Shown here piece after piece: positions 34,532 through 46,241 of a DNA stretch of 64,000 nt; position 1 is the stretch's first letter, and each line of letters opens with the position of its first letter. The notes under the pieces are model-generated. The model saw only the letters and a list, made by a program, of their open reading frames with translations. It was not told the origin of the DNA and made no database searches. The translations under genes were made by a program, and so were the position numbers. This DNA comes from Marasmius tenuissimus (Eukaryota; Basidiomycota; Agaricomycetes; Agaricales; Marasmiaceae), in contig JAQOTA010000052.1 of the NCBI GenBank assembly GCA_029532415.1, forward strand, positions 2,170,001 to 2,234,000, written 5' to 3'.

Positions 34532-37500
34532 ATGTCCAACCCCCAATCTGTCGCTACTGGTACCCCTCGTTCATCAGAATCAGCTCCCAAAACGCCAGCA
34601 TGGGCACCGCCAAAGTCACCTTTACCTCCTCATCGACTGGCAAAGCTGGCCAACGCCCTCGGAGTATCAACGCCAGTACATCATTATCCCACTTTCCCAA
34701 GCTCATCACCATCCAGTGCACTTTCTCCAGCCACTCTCTTCCCTCCAGAGCCATTCAGACGATCTCCCAGTCCTTCTCCGTCGAACATGAGCTTCAGCAC
34801 GCACGCACCGACGACCTCCAAATTCATGATTCATGTCATACCCCCTTTAACCATTCCTCACGACTCCGAGTTTACGCAACGTTCTAACTTCACCCCACCG
34901 CCCCCGACAGCATCTGGATATCACATGCAGTTCCGCAGAGGTACCCTCGTACCAGTTCACTCTACGTTGCACGCCCAACTGTGGGCGATTGCGAGGGAGT
35001 ACGCATTGCCCAGTATTAATGGCCTTGTTCTATATCTCGTGTCGAATCCGCGGTCGCCCACGCTTGGAGGAGATGGGGATGACGATGATGAGCCAGGCCC
35101 ACGCCTTTCAGAGGATATATGGAAACATTTATGGACACGGGTTTGGAAGGCCGAACAGCGGGACGAGACGTTCGCCTCCCCAATCTCTCCTGGATTGATG
35201 GGCCTGGGACTCGGCATTGGAGCACGCTCGACACCTCATCTCCCCCAGGACGGAAGTAGCCCCCAGCCCCCCAGCACACCATTGAAACAGTTGCTAACGA
35301 ATACCACGAGCGTTAATTCCGATTCCGCACCTTTTGGGGCTCCTTATCCATCTCCCTCGACCTCTTCTTCGTCAACTTCGGAGGGTCCAATGAAGTCTCC
35401 GAACCGATCAGATTCCTTGCCCTCCAGAACCGAAACCCCCGATACTTCCCTCCCCTCTGATGCTGACTCAGCCCGCGCTAATTCATTGAACCTCCCTGGT
35501 TTGAACTCTCCAGGGATCATCCCCATTCTCGCAAAAGTAGAGTTTGACATTGATCGGAAGAAAGCAACATGGTACGATCCCTGGCTGAGGAGTCGCAAGA
35601 TGAACCACAACAAACGGAAGAAGGCTATTCGGACCAACAGCGAGAATGGTGCCACTGAGTCTCCCGAGACACGTTTACCACCGATTGCGTTAAGGTTGAA
35701 GGGAAGGGCGATGACGGCTAGTCCGATTTCCATGTTTGAGTCGAACGGGGATGAGAACGGATACGAACCACTTGAAGACGAGGAATCGGATGACGAGTCT
35801 AATTACGACGACGACGCGACAGCTCGGATCGCATCGACAGGCAAGGATCCCCTTGCTGATGTATTTGGAGATGATGCTGATACTTGGGCAGATATGCGAG
35901 ATCATCACCGACCTAGACGAAGCATTAACGACCCTAACGTGGTTGATTTGGCATTGACTGGAGGAGAGCTGAGTGCTTTACCGGATCAGGATGAGGAGAA
36001 TGGAGATGGTAGATCAGACGTTGATGAGGTGCAGGAGATTATGTCGACGTCTTTGCATCGCAAGAACGTACCCCCACCGCTCAACCTACGTGTCAGCGTA
36101 TCTGCCACAGAGCTTGCCATCCCCAGTCCACAGAAGTCGGGTAACAGTAGTGCCAGCACCGCACTTCCATACCTGCAAGGGGAATCTCCTCTCAATGAAG
36201 TGGCGATTCCCGAGACCGCACAGGAGCTTGAGGAGGACTATAAATCACTCAAGAGCGCGACTGACTCCGAGAAGCGAGTGGGTGGTGTGTTTGAAGACCT
36301 GGACCTTGGTTTGGATCCTAGTGAAGACGTGAGTGCCTTCCTGTCTCCATAGTATCTTTTCACGTGCTGAAACACATCTCGAAGTTTGACGACCGTCGTA
36401 ACAGTCAGTATCTGTTCTCAGAGCAACTGGATGAGATCGAGAGGGTAAGGGCGAAATTTGCGTCAGCCATTTCGCAAACTCATACTGTTATTCAGAATCT
36501 TGTGCAACTCTCGCCAAGGGCTCTGAAGATTGAATTAGAGGGGCATCAGAGCCTCAGCTTTACGGACCAACAGCACCTCGATCTGCCACCTGGAGCTGCA
36601 AGGAACGGCGATGTGATTCCCCCTAGTCCTCGCAAAGATCAGTTCGATAGGTGAGCGCGATGGTTGCGAATGTACCAGGCCAGCAGAGTCCTAACATCCT
36701 TGTTTCCAGTCACCCAGAAACAGAGTCTATTTCTACGCGGACGTCGGAAGAAGTACCTACAGCTCCCCGTTTGGCCGTCAATGGAGTAACCGCCAACTCT
36801 AGCCCGCCACGCAAGCCCTCTGTGAGTGCGGACCTCATCCTGCCCAAAAGACCCAACGCCAGCGAGGAGTCCCCGATCATACCACTGTCACCAGATCCAT
36901 TTGGCCGGTATCCTTCATCACCGCCTGAACACTCTCGCCCAACTCACATGAAAAGGAATTCCAGTTCTTACTGGGACGCCGTTCCTGTGGGTGTGCCCAC
37001 CGAGAACCTCAAGAAACACAGGGAGTCACTAGGAATGTCTATAAGTGGATACCCGGATCGTCCTTCCACCAGGTCAAGTAGGTTCTCTACGGATTCGACA
37101 AAAGATGACGCAGAGGAGGTTGTGCAGGTGCAGGTGAAGGGGAAAGGTGGCGTTGTGTCGATGAAGAGCCTCAAACGGTTATGGAGAAAGAGCAACAAAA
37201 ACTCTGTCGGCAATCTACCTCCACCTCCCCCGACCCCTTCCATAGCTTCGGCACCCACGGGGTCACCAACGTTGGCTACACAACAGCAAGCTGCTTCCAA
37301 ATCGACTCCAGAACTACCATTGAGTTCTCCCATGAACTCTACGTTCACGTATCCGTCACGACCCCCTTCACAGCAACGACTCACACCGCCCATACGTCCT
37401 CCTCGACCTTCGCAAGAGGAACTAGAGTTCCCGGATATCCCTGATCAACTGACGATACCCCTCCAACCAGCATCTGGACGACCGGCACCTATGCCGATAA

Positions 37501-38132
37501 TTGCTGCGCAGATGTATCATGGTAGGAAGTCTCAGGACAGCGGCATAGACCGACTACAGTTTGATCAGGAGTCCCCTTATCCCGTCACGAGAAGGAACAA
37601 CTCAAAGTCCTCGAGGCCGGTTTCGCCGGCTCCAATGTCGGGAAAAGTCACCCCTCCCCCTCCTAATCCGACCCCACCCCCACAGGATATGGCGAACGCT
37701 AACCAGAAAACCAGTATCAGGAAGTCGATACTGAAATGGAAATCCGCAGCTCAAGCCAGTGCAGCTTCGAATAACGATCAGAACGGCAACAGACAACGGA
37801 AGCTCAGTGTTGTGAGCCTGGGAGGATCCAATAAATCTCCAGGATCGTACCCGGATGCTATACCCCCTAGTCCCAGCATCCCAGAACACTTTCTGAACTC
37901 ACGGCCTTCGCAAGCTAGCTCTCACTCACATTCCCATTCATCCATTGACTCCAAACCGGACTCATTGCAGTCTTCGCCACCGAGGACGTCCAAATCTTCG
38001 GCGACAGCGTCGCCCCCGCCAAGGACGTCCAAGGATTCTATTCCGGCGAGCTTGGACGAGTCGCAGTTCGAGATAGTGTCGCCGAAGGTCGGAACTTTAA
38101 CTTACCCTTATCATAGTTTAGACGCTCAATAG
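34532..38132 (+). CDS. Large Ser/Pro-rich protein, function unknown
   Basis: Three exons (34532-36328, 36409-36650, 36710-38132) join in phase to 1153 residues. The start MSNPQSVATGTPRSSESAPK opens a long disordered region. An ordered N-terminal patch follows: KFMIHVIPPLTIPHD, GYHMQFRRGTLVPVHSTLHA and QLWAIAREYALPSINGLVLY, then LSEDIWKHLWTRVW. Later conserved-looking islands are VEFDIDRKKATWYDPWLRSR, a helix YLFSEQLDEIERVRAKFASA, a basic patch MKSLKRLWRKSNKN and TSIRKSILKWKSAAQASAAS. The rest is Ser, Pro and Thr with SP/TP and PxxP motifs, as in signalling or polarity scaffolds regulated by proline-directed kinases. I recall similar uncharacterised proteins from basidiomycetes but cannot name a family. 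Amphipathic basic patches could bind membranes; this is inference. Confidence 0.8.
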
Positions 38133-38560
38133 TATTTGTAGGAGATACCGGGGTTTGGTCGGTCGTAATTCGTTTCTCGTAAGTATGGCATTTATTTATA
38201 TGCCCTCCGTATTTTGCTTTAGTTTATCTTGCTTCCTGCATACTTTTTCGCGATTTCATCACTGTATCTTATTTCACGTCGTTCTGCTCTCATCACATCT
38301 TTCGCCTTTCGACTGTAGTTCGTAGCCAACTAGTTACACGATCTATTGCACATTGCCTGCGACGCTCAAGCTCGTCGTTTACACACGATGGAACAGCCTC
38401 TGCGGCATGATTGAGTATGTACTTGCAGGGACCAGGCCCAGTTGTATTGAGTCGGCTGTGAGAGCGCAGTTCCGCAGTATCAAATTCGGGATTCTGGCGT
38501 TTACAAAAGCAGTTGAGACAACGATAACATTGATACCCCAACCACACTATTCTCCCCGCC
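38133..38560. other. Intergenic region
   Basis: This 0.43-kb gap between two plus-strand genes has no coding content that I can support; it is pyrimidine-rich near 38200-38320. Confidence 0.5.
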
Positions 38561-39252
38561 ATGTTGATCAGAAACTCGAAATCAGAGGAAGCCGCAGACG
38601 AGCAGAAAAACAATAAAGTTACCCAGTCGTCGGCACCACCGAGTTATGAGGATGCCCCGGTAGGTTCGTTGAGTTCGAGGGGAGTGCGAGTGACTGACCA
38701 CCAGCACGTATTGGATAGAAGGATGTCCGGGTCCCATTAGAGGAGGGTTTTTCAGCAGGTGGATCCACCCCCGGACTGCCACCGCGACCCGCGACAGCGC
38801 CTGTAGAACAGCCCCTTCATGACGCTGCTCAGCGGCTTCAGGCAGCAATCGAGGAATACAAGGCCGCTCGAAAGGAGTTGGATGGTCGAGAAGACACCAA
38901 CAACACCACAAGAGAGATGGTGAAACGACAGGAAGATGTCATCTTTCAGAATATGAGAGAGATGGGAGACAACTCGTCCGACCAACGAGTTAGGGACTAT
39001 TACCACTGGTCTGCAGACCGGTTTAGAAAAGGAGAATCGAAAGAGAAGAACGGAGTTTTGAATGACATGGGTAGAGGGCTGACAATGATTATTGCTGCGC
39101 CAATCATTAACCTCGGCGCTGCAAGCGTTAGGACGGTGGCTGATATTTTGTTGGGATTGGGGTTACTGATGAAGGGTACTGTGAAGACATGCGCGAGTGC
39201 TATCAGTGTTGTTGGGGATAGGAAACAGAGAAGAAAGAAGACAAGTACATAG
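38561..39252 (+). CDS. Small protein with PPxY motif and hydrophobic C-terminal half
   Basis: Exon 1 starts MLIRNSKSEEAADEQ and ends with APPSYEDAP. A GTAGGT donor joins to DVRVPLEEGFSAGG, with the acceptor near GATAGAAG. PPSY is a PPxY motif, the ligand of WW domains such as those of Rsp5/Nedd4 ubiquitin ligases. The middle is a charged helix (LQAAIEEYKAARKELDGRED, then MVKRQEDVIFQNMREMGDNS). The C-terminal part, MGRGLTMIIAAPIINLGAAS and VRTVADILLGLGLLMKGTVK, is hydrophobic and may sit in a membrane. It ends GDRKQRRKKTST. I do not recognise a named family. A membrane adaptor recruiting a ubiquitin ligase would fit the motifs, but that is inference. It converges with the DUF6533-type gene. 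Confidence 0.7.
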
Positions 39253-39600
39253 CATGTAGGTTGTAAACTATTATGTGGCACGATAGGACCAGACACTTCG
39301 TCGAATGTATTATGAATATTCTTTGTCGCTGAGCCTGTGGCTAAGCTTGCAGTCATTTGTGGCCATACATGGCGGGATCGCCCATACGCGGCAGAGTTAA
39401 GGGGGCTCAAGCACTCATGAGCTGTAAAGTTACAGTACAGGTCTGCATTAGGGTAGTACATGATCTATGTCTATACAAGACTGCTCCGAATCTGTGTCGC
39501 CGCTTTGAGAATCGTCCAATCCAGGTCCCAGTCCACCTCAGAGTGGTTTTGTGTCGTGAAATTAGAGAGTACAGTACGATATTGTCCGTGCTAGGCGTAT
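39253..39600. other. Convergent intergenic region
   Basis: This 0.35-kb stretch lies between the stops of the PPxY gene and the DUF6533-type gene. It presumably holds both 3' UTRs, and I see nothing else. Confidence 0.5.
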
Positions 39601-41428
39601 TCAGTGTTCATGTGCTGTTACGCCTTCAGCGAGCTCTTGTTCTTGGTCTGGTTCCGGCTCCGCCGGTCGGAGAGCTTCCCCGAACCACGATCTTGCATGA
39701 TCTATAGACGGTAAGGAGTCGTCGAAAAGACTATCGTCTGATTCTGTGGGAGGCTGTCCAGGTTGGCGAGGGGCAAATTGCAACCGTGTCGAATGTATAT
39801 TGGGTGGTCCATGTTGAGTGCGCTGCGTGGAGTTATTTGCGATGGCATCCCGCTTGAGATGCAGCATCATCCTCGAAGTCAATACGGAATGTATCACAGG
39901 CTGGAATCTGCTGACGCCGTGAGCGCTGGAGGCTATTGCGACTAATGAAATGAACGAACGAAGTGAGGAGATTGATGTACTGGGTTCCCTGTAGAGCCCT
40001 TTAGTGAAGCTTTGGACGATATTTGAGACGAGATGAACGTACAGCCGTTTGATATCTAACAATGATGTTGGCAGTCGAGAATGCTATAATTGCGACGTTC
40101 AGACCGGGATAATCAGCCGGGAAGGGATTAACAAACCTAATATCATCCCGTTATATGACAACCCTACGAGAAACATTCATTAGCACTATGCGCATATGGT
40201 GGAGAATCTCATGCCTACCATCTGTGAAAAAGATGTTGACGAAAGTCGAGGTGCCGCCGGTACGATGTCCTAAGTATATTCCACAGGTATGAGTCTGCAG
40301 TTCCGAGGACGTGCCAATTCTATCACTTACGGTATAGGTCTATCGCCTTAGCCAGTGTCAAGGTCAGTAACACTGCGAATCCTTGTCAATCAGTGACTGG
40401 GATGAGACATGTTCGCATCTTACCAGACTCGTATGACACGAGAACCATGTAGCATGTAGTGATGGCATTCGAACCAGAAAAATACGGAGGGCAGACGCCA
40501 TAGGCCGCGTTTAAGCTTTCGCCGAATGCTAACGTAAAGTATCAGATGAAGAGTTCACAGAAACGGCGTCGAGGATGGCTCACTATCTTGTCCAACAGGG
40601 ACTTTGGCGATGGTAACGATACAAACAGAAATCAGTCCGAGAGCGGTCATGAGCAACACATAGCAGATGTATTTGCTCCTGGCCCAGATCGCCCATACCC
40701 TCATAGTCAGTATTACTGCTTAGAGACCTAGTGTTAGCGGCGATCATTACTGTCGTTTATTTGAGCGCCCACTTTCAGCGATTATGATATCGGCAACGGT
40801 AGAATCTGCACGCCAAGAACACGTTTCGTGAAAATCGTTTAACAAAGGCTAACAGGACTGGGACGTACAGACAGCTGCCTGTGTCAGGGCTTTACAAGTC
40901 GAGAGCGGAGCGTTCCGTATCATATCCACTGCACATAGATTCAGCAGACCCCTCGCCAGAGTAAGATGGAGTATTACTCACCGAAAAGAGTCAAGAAAGC
41001 TCCTCCGAAAGGCAGATACCGCGTAAGAAAGAAGAGAAGTCTTCCAACGTTCCATGGCGAGTTGAACCAGACATATTGAACCTCCTGCGCTGCATTGACC
41101 GGCGTAAGTGCTGGGTCCTGTACCGACAACGATGGATCTGCTTGCCAAATGTCAATGTATAATCGAAAATCTGCTCAAACATCAGTCAACCCAAGCGTTG
41201 CAGGGTGTTCAAGGAAGGACGCACCAGAATCGCTATATTAGAGTCTAAATCGCAAGAGCGTCAGCCCATCAATTCTCAATTCTCTCATAGAAAAATCGCA
41301 CATTCGATGAACTATTGGAAAGCTGGTGTCAAAACATGCATCAGAACGGGTGGCAAAACAAGGAAACTCACCACGACTGTCTGGAGCTTGAACATATAGT
41401 CCAGCAGAGCGACTGGATCTGAGGGCAT
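39601..41428 (-). CDS. Seven-helix membrane protein, DUF6533 type
   Basis: The start MPSDPVALLDYMFKLQTVV at 41428 leads into a GTGAGT intron. A further exon reads VQYVWFNSPWNVGRLLFFLT with RYLPFGGAFLTLF. The motif of E-x-x-YVW followed by PWNxGRxLFFLTRY is what I know from the DUF6533 family, a large basidiomycete group of multi-spanning proteins with receptor-like topology. The C-terminal exon (39601-40062) has FISLVAIASSAHGVSRFQPV and IHSVLTSRMMLHLKRDAI, then a hydrophilic tail with ESDDSLFDDSLPS and EPDQEQELAEG. Several short exons between 40100 and 41200 carry further hydrophobic helices, but I did not resolve all junctions. Function is unknown; G-protein-coupled signalling has been suggested only by topology. 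Confidence 0.72.
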
Positions 41429-41795
41429 GTTGACATCGGGGGGTCATTATCGCCTTGTGTGCACTTATAAGCACCAGGGGTGGGTAGCAGGTGGAAGGAG
41501 ATTGACAAGTTGAATTTTACCCACGATGAAGACGCTGGGCGCGGCACAGATAATAGATTCAACAGATTCTATCATTACGGTCAATTCCAGAATACGCGGG
41601 CCTCATCTTGTTCCGAGTGGTCAAAGTTAGTCGAATTGGCGAGACTAGATTGGTCAAGAAATAAGGGTCCTGAGACGCTTTCATATATCCGAATCCAGCC
41701 ATGATTTGACAAAGTTAAAGTAGGTACTATCGCCACAGGGCAGCGCAGGGGTAAACTGGTAACTGGAACGTATAATCTTCACGCCGACTCCGAGC
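41429..41795. other. Intergenic region
   Basis: This gap lies between two minus-strand genes: downstream of aminopeptidase copy 1 and upstream of the DUF6533-type start. I see no other feature. Confidence 0.45.
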
Positions 41796-44700
41796 CTACC
41801 TACTTCCGAAACCTTCCAACCAGTCCCGTAAATTGTCGGTGGAGCGCTGTTTCAAGGCAAGGTTCATCAACAAAGAAAAAGGGCCGACGAGGAGCTATTG
41901 CAGGGCTGACCTTGATGTATGCAATTCTTCCCCGGACAGTGTCAAAACTTTGAGCCAAGGCAAGCGAACACTTTGACGTCTCCTTGCCCTGAAACCGGCG
42001 TTCAAAAGATCAACTCGGGACAGAGATTAGGTGCGGCGCCTCTCACCTCAAAAAATGTGATAGTCTCTTGGAGGTCTTTCTCAGTCGTCAGGACCGCAAC
42101 CGAACTCTTGAGATGGACAGAGCATCAGGCGCATTCATCCGGAGCCAAGTGCCCGACATTACCTCGACGAGGGACTGGAAAGTGTACGAGTCGGCGAAGC
42201 GCCTATAGAACTATATCATTGCATTCAGCGAGGGAACGCGGCAAGAATGGAAGGCAGACATGCCTCGTCGTAATGCTCCTTGAAGAAGGCAATTGCTGGG
42301 AGTCTAGCTTCAAAATTCTGACGCCAACCACGAAAGAAGAGAAAAACATCCTGATCTCTGGTTCCAGTCCGTGCAAACTCCATAACTTCTGCAAGCAACG
42401 TTTCGTTTCGAACTAAAGCCAAGGCAGCGCTAAGGAGTAGTTCAGATGCTCGTCGCATACACCAAATAGTCAAAGATATACATCGCTGCCGACTTGGAAG
42501 TCGGAGACTTAGACGTCTCGTAAATCTTCTTCGTGAAGTTAAATCTGTGCGCAGAATGAGAATGAGGACGGTCTTCTGGAGAGGAGGCAAAGCTTGCTTG
42601 ACTCACTCAACAGTCCCGCCATGCTTGATGGCCTGGACCACGGAATTAGCCAGCGCAAGAGAACGAACTGTTCACTTACCGCCGAGTATGTTGCCTTATG
42701 GAGTTCGGGAGGTATCCCAGAGTCGTTCCCTGTATCCATGTAGGATTGGAATCGGCTCTTTAGCTCCTCAATCACACTGGGCACAAATAGGTTAGTGCAA
42801 CTCCGACGTTCGCTTCTGGCTCTGACCTGGTCTCTCCAGCGGAAGCAGCATTCTCGATGGCACAAGTGCGCAGCTGTTTGGTGTCGACCGACTCTGATTC
42901 CGAGTAGTCAAATCCAAGCTTTTTGACCAGCGGATTGAACAACGACTGTACGCAGGAGGCCACAGGAAGAGTTGCGAGTAGCTCGGCCCATTAACACCAC
43001 AGGCAATAACGAGAGACGTATCGACCTACACGGCGGAAAGTATTCAGGGGATTGAGGATCTCGAGATGCTCTGCCCAAACAGACGCAATTTCTTGAAGAC
43101 CCGCTGAAATCCCGGACCAAGCAAGGTCTATCCCGCAGTATCATCTGAGTGTTGGCCACTATACACCGGTATTTGTTCGATACTCACATTCCGTCTCGCC
43201 CCGCAGTGCGTCAACGAGAGTAAGTGCATCACTCAGGTCAATCAGAGCGGCCTTCGACAGGGCCAGTGAGTCACTGATTAGCCCTAAGCGATCCCCCAGA
43301 GTAAAAGGTGAGTTCGGCATCGAAAGTTCGTTGGCAATCCTCTTGTATCGGTCTGTGCTGTAAAGGACACGGTCTGCACAGGGTTATCGTTCAGCGCTCC
43401 GTTCCGATCTCTGATACGCCCCAAACGACTCACAAACTCCATTAGTTCCAGCATTGAGTTTGAATGGTTTTGAAGTATCTATGGAGTATATCTTCTCCCG
43501 AGCATCCAAAACGGCGGAGTTGTCGACGACAGGCATCCCATTCGTTCCAATGGTCAATGTGAACAGCGGCACATTCCTGATGATCACACCCCTCAGGTAA
43601 GCCTGCATCGCGGAGTACCATACGTTTTGGTATACGTACCATATAGTCTGGTTATCCTTCGTCTCGGCAATCCCCGTTTCGAGTAGACGATCCTGACGGA
43701 TTTTGATACCCAACTCCGTCTCCGTCACTGTCAGAACTGGGAACCCAATCTTGAAAATCTCGTAAGAATGTCACCCGTCATAATGCATTCCATGTATAAA
43801 AACCCACTTTGTTGATCCAGTCATTCATCAATATGACGATGTCCCGGCCAGTGGATTCAGAAATTGCATCCCACAAGTCACGAGTCGTGCTGTTGCCATA
43901 TAGGTGGTTCTTGAGATAGATCGAGACGCCTTTCAGAAACCTGTCCGCTCCAATGTGCGCCGCCAGCATTCGGAGGACTTGGCCATTTCCTCATCATTGA
44001 TTAGAAGAAAATGGAGATCTTCTCAGGCCATACCTGATCCCGCTTTTGAGTACGAAAGAGCATCGAACATCTGATGGCAACGGATTTAACGCTAAATGTG
44101 CGATATGAGAGCGCGTACTTAGCAGCATCCATACCTGGACTGACAAGATGCGAGTCACCGACTGACAGGCTGCACAGATAGAGCGAAAACCTACATATGT
44201 AGTCTGGGTTCGGAATCTCGACTTCGATCGGATGCGACGATGGCTTCGCGTCAAGCGCTAACGCAGGACCAACATGGTCGTTGATGAACGAAGGATTGGG
44301 TTTGAATTCGGGGTATGTTCTGCCCAGTCCGTCAAGATGAGATTGCACGGATATAATTCAGCCCACCGATCTAGCTCAGACATGATTAGTACGGCCGAGA
44401 GAGAGGGAGAGAGAATGGCTTCCCACCTAGAATGAAAGTGTCGCCCATCTAAACTCGCGATCGATAGGTAAATATGACTTCGGAGACATTACATATCCAC
44501 AAGTCTCACCAGAGTGGCGAATCCTGTGAGCGGAACTTTGATTAGTGCTTCTGGATGGAAATCGCGACAAGAGTCTGACCTTCGTTTAGATAAAGATAAT
44601 CCCACCACTCCATAGTGGTGATATTCCCGAACCACATATGCCCAACCTCATGGCTCATGATCTTGATAACGATTCTTTTGGCCTGGACATCTGCGTTGTT

Positions 44701-45886
44701 AGGATCAATTAAAAATGCTCTGGTAGCTCCAGCTATGAGTCCCCAATTTTCCATCGCACCCCCGTCGGAGTCACTGGCCTACGAATAGTAGGTAGAATGA
44801 GCGATCCAGAACATTCTCAAATATCGATAAACTCACGACCAGTGTGTCAAGCTTTGGGAGAGGATATGCTACCTGAAAGATTTCCTCGTATAGGGGAAGA
44901 ACTTTAGCTTTAACCTCGAGAGCGAAGTGAGCCTGATGTATTATATCCTGTGTTGCTGGGGAATAATGAATATATGAAAGGCGTCATATTCGCGTATCTC
45001 GTACTGTATATGCGAAGAGGGATCGTTCGACCGCTCAAGGGCATTGCAACGGAAGTCTCCAAATGAGCGAACTCTCCATTCGCAAAAGCGACCAGGTAAG
45101 TAGACATAGGAGGAGTCGTTTCATATCGGGTGACCTTCCAGTCGGAGTCAAGGGGTAGAGAGTCTTCCGAGAGGTAAGGGTAATCTTGGGCAGAGGCAGC
45201 CTTCTCCTCGGCCACCGACATGTTGCTGATGTTCGTCGTGTTGGCCCTGGATATCTGGGTGATTGCAAATGTTGCCTTGAGCGCAGGCTCGTCCCAGCAC
45301 GGGAAGGCTCGTCGGGCGTCAATGGGCTAGTATTTGTCAAGAGCTTGCTTTAAGCCCTTTTCGTCAAAGCAAGGCCATCTCCGATCACTAACCGCGAATT
45401 GGGTTAAAGCATAGTACTTTGTCTTTCCATCGAGCTCCCAAGTCGACCTGTGGTAACCAAACATCCCGTCTCCAATATGTGCGGAGAACCCAACTTGCAA
45501 CTTGACCTTCCATCCAGCTCTGAACTCGTTCGGGAATTGGAACGCGACCTGTTTGTTGTGATCGCAGACTATCTGTTTAGTCTCGGCGATACAAGAACCT
45601 TTGGGTTCATATGGAGTAACGGAGGCCTTTCCGAGATTCAAACCGAAGGAGTTGAGGACGATAGTATCCGTGTTTTGCCTGATATCAAGACTATACCACA
45701 GAAACGTCGTTCCCAGTTGGGTTCAGCACTTCGTAACCCGATCCATGAAGACTGACAGACTCACCTGATTATCACGAAACCATCGAAGACCAGCTTGTCA
45801 AGATCGGTTCGGACGGTGAGATCGTAATGAGTGGGCTTGACATCAGTAGGTAGACGGTATTCACTGGTAGCGTTAATAGGAGACAT
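41796..45886 (-). CDS. M1-family zinc aminopeptidase, tandem copy 1
   Basis: The start MSPINATSEYRLPTDVKPTH is followed by YDLTVRTDLDKLVFDGFVII, the entry to the N-terminal domain of alanine/arginine aminopeptidases. PIDARRAFPCWDEPALKATF and the substrate-binding GGAMENWG motif are present. The zinc site is HEVGHMWFGNITTMEWWDYL with YLNEG, giving the HExxH-x18-E triad. The C-terminal exons end IAYIK, then RSTDNLRDWLEGFGSR and TAG at 41796-41798. In yeasts the homologues Aap1 and Ape2 trim N-terminal residues from peptides. An in-frame upstream Met exists at 45982 but gives no recognisable leader. Exon junctions mirror copy 2, and no stop or frameshift was seen in the parts I translated. It is an apparently active paralogue. 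Confidence 0.88.
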
Positions 45887-46241
45887 CGCCGCAGTGAACT
45901 GGTAGACAGTGGTAGTAAGCAAACAGTTCGCCCAGGACCACCTGATGTGCCCTGAATGTACAGGCCATACATACTTGCGCATTGAAACACGGAGGTTTAA
46001 CCGATGCGCACCAATCGCCAGCTAGCGTTGGAACTTGCCAATGATTCCGAGCAAGAAGGGTGGGAATCGTCATACCCCGGCCCGGGTTACCTGATCAAGC
46101 ATGTTCGCTGGGCTACTTACGTCAGCTCGAATTGGAACCTATTTTGGCCAAGTTTAGGCATTGGGCACTACATATACCGCCAATTTTGTCGGAATTGTCG
46201 TCAGAAATACAGAGTATCTTAGATCTGGCCAGCTCCCAGAC
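45887..46241. other. Spacer between the tandem aminopeptidases
   Basis: This 0.36-kb region holds the copy 1 promoter and the copy 2 3' end. No coding sequence other than a possible short N-terminal extension of copy 1 (to 45982) is visible. Confidence 0.5.
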
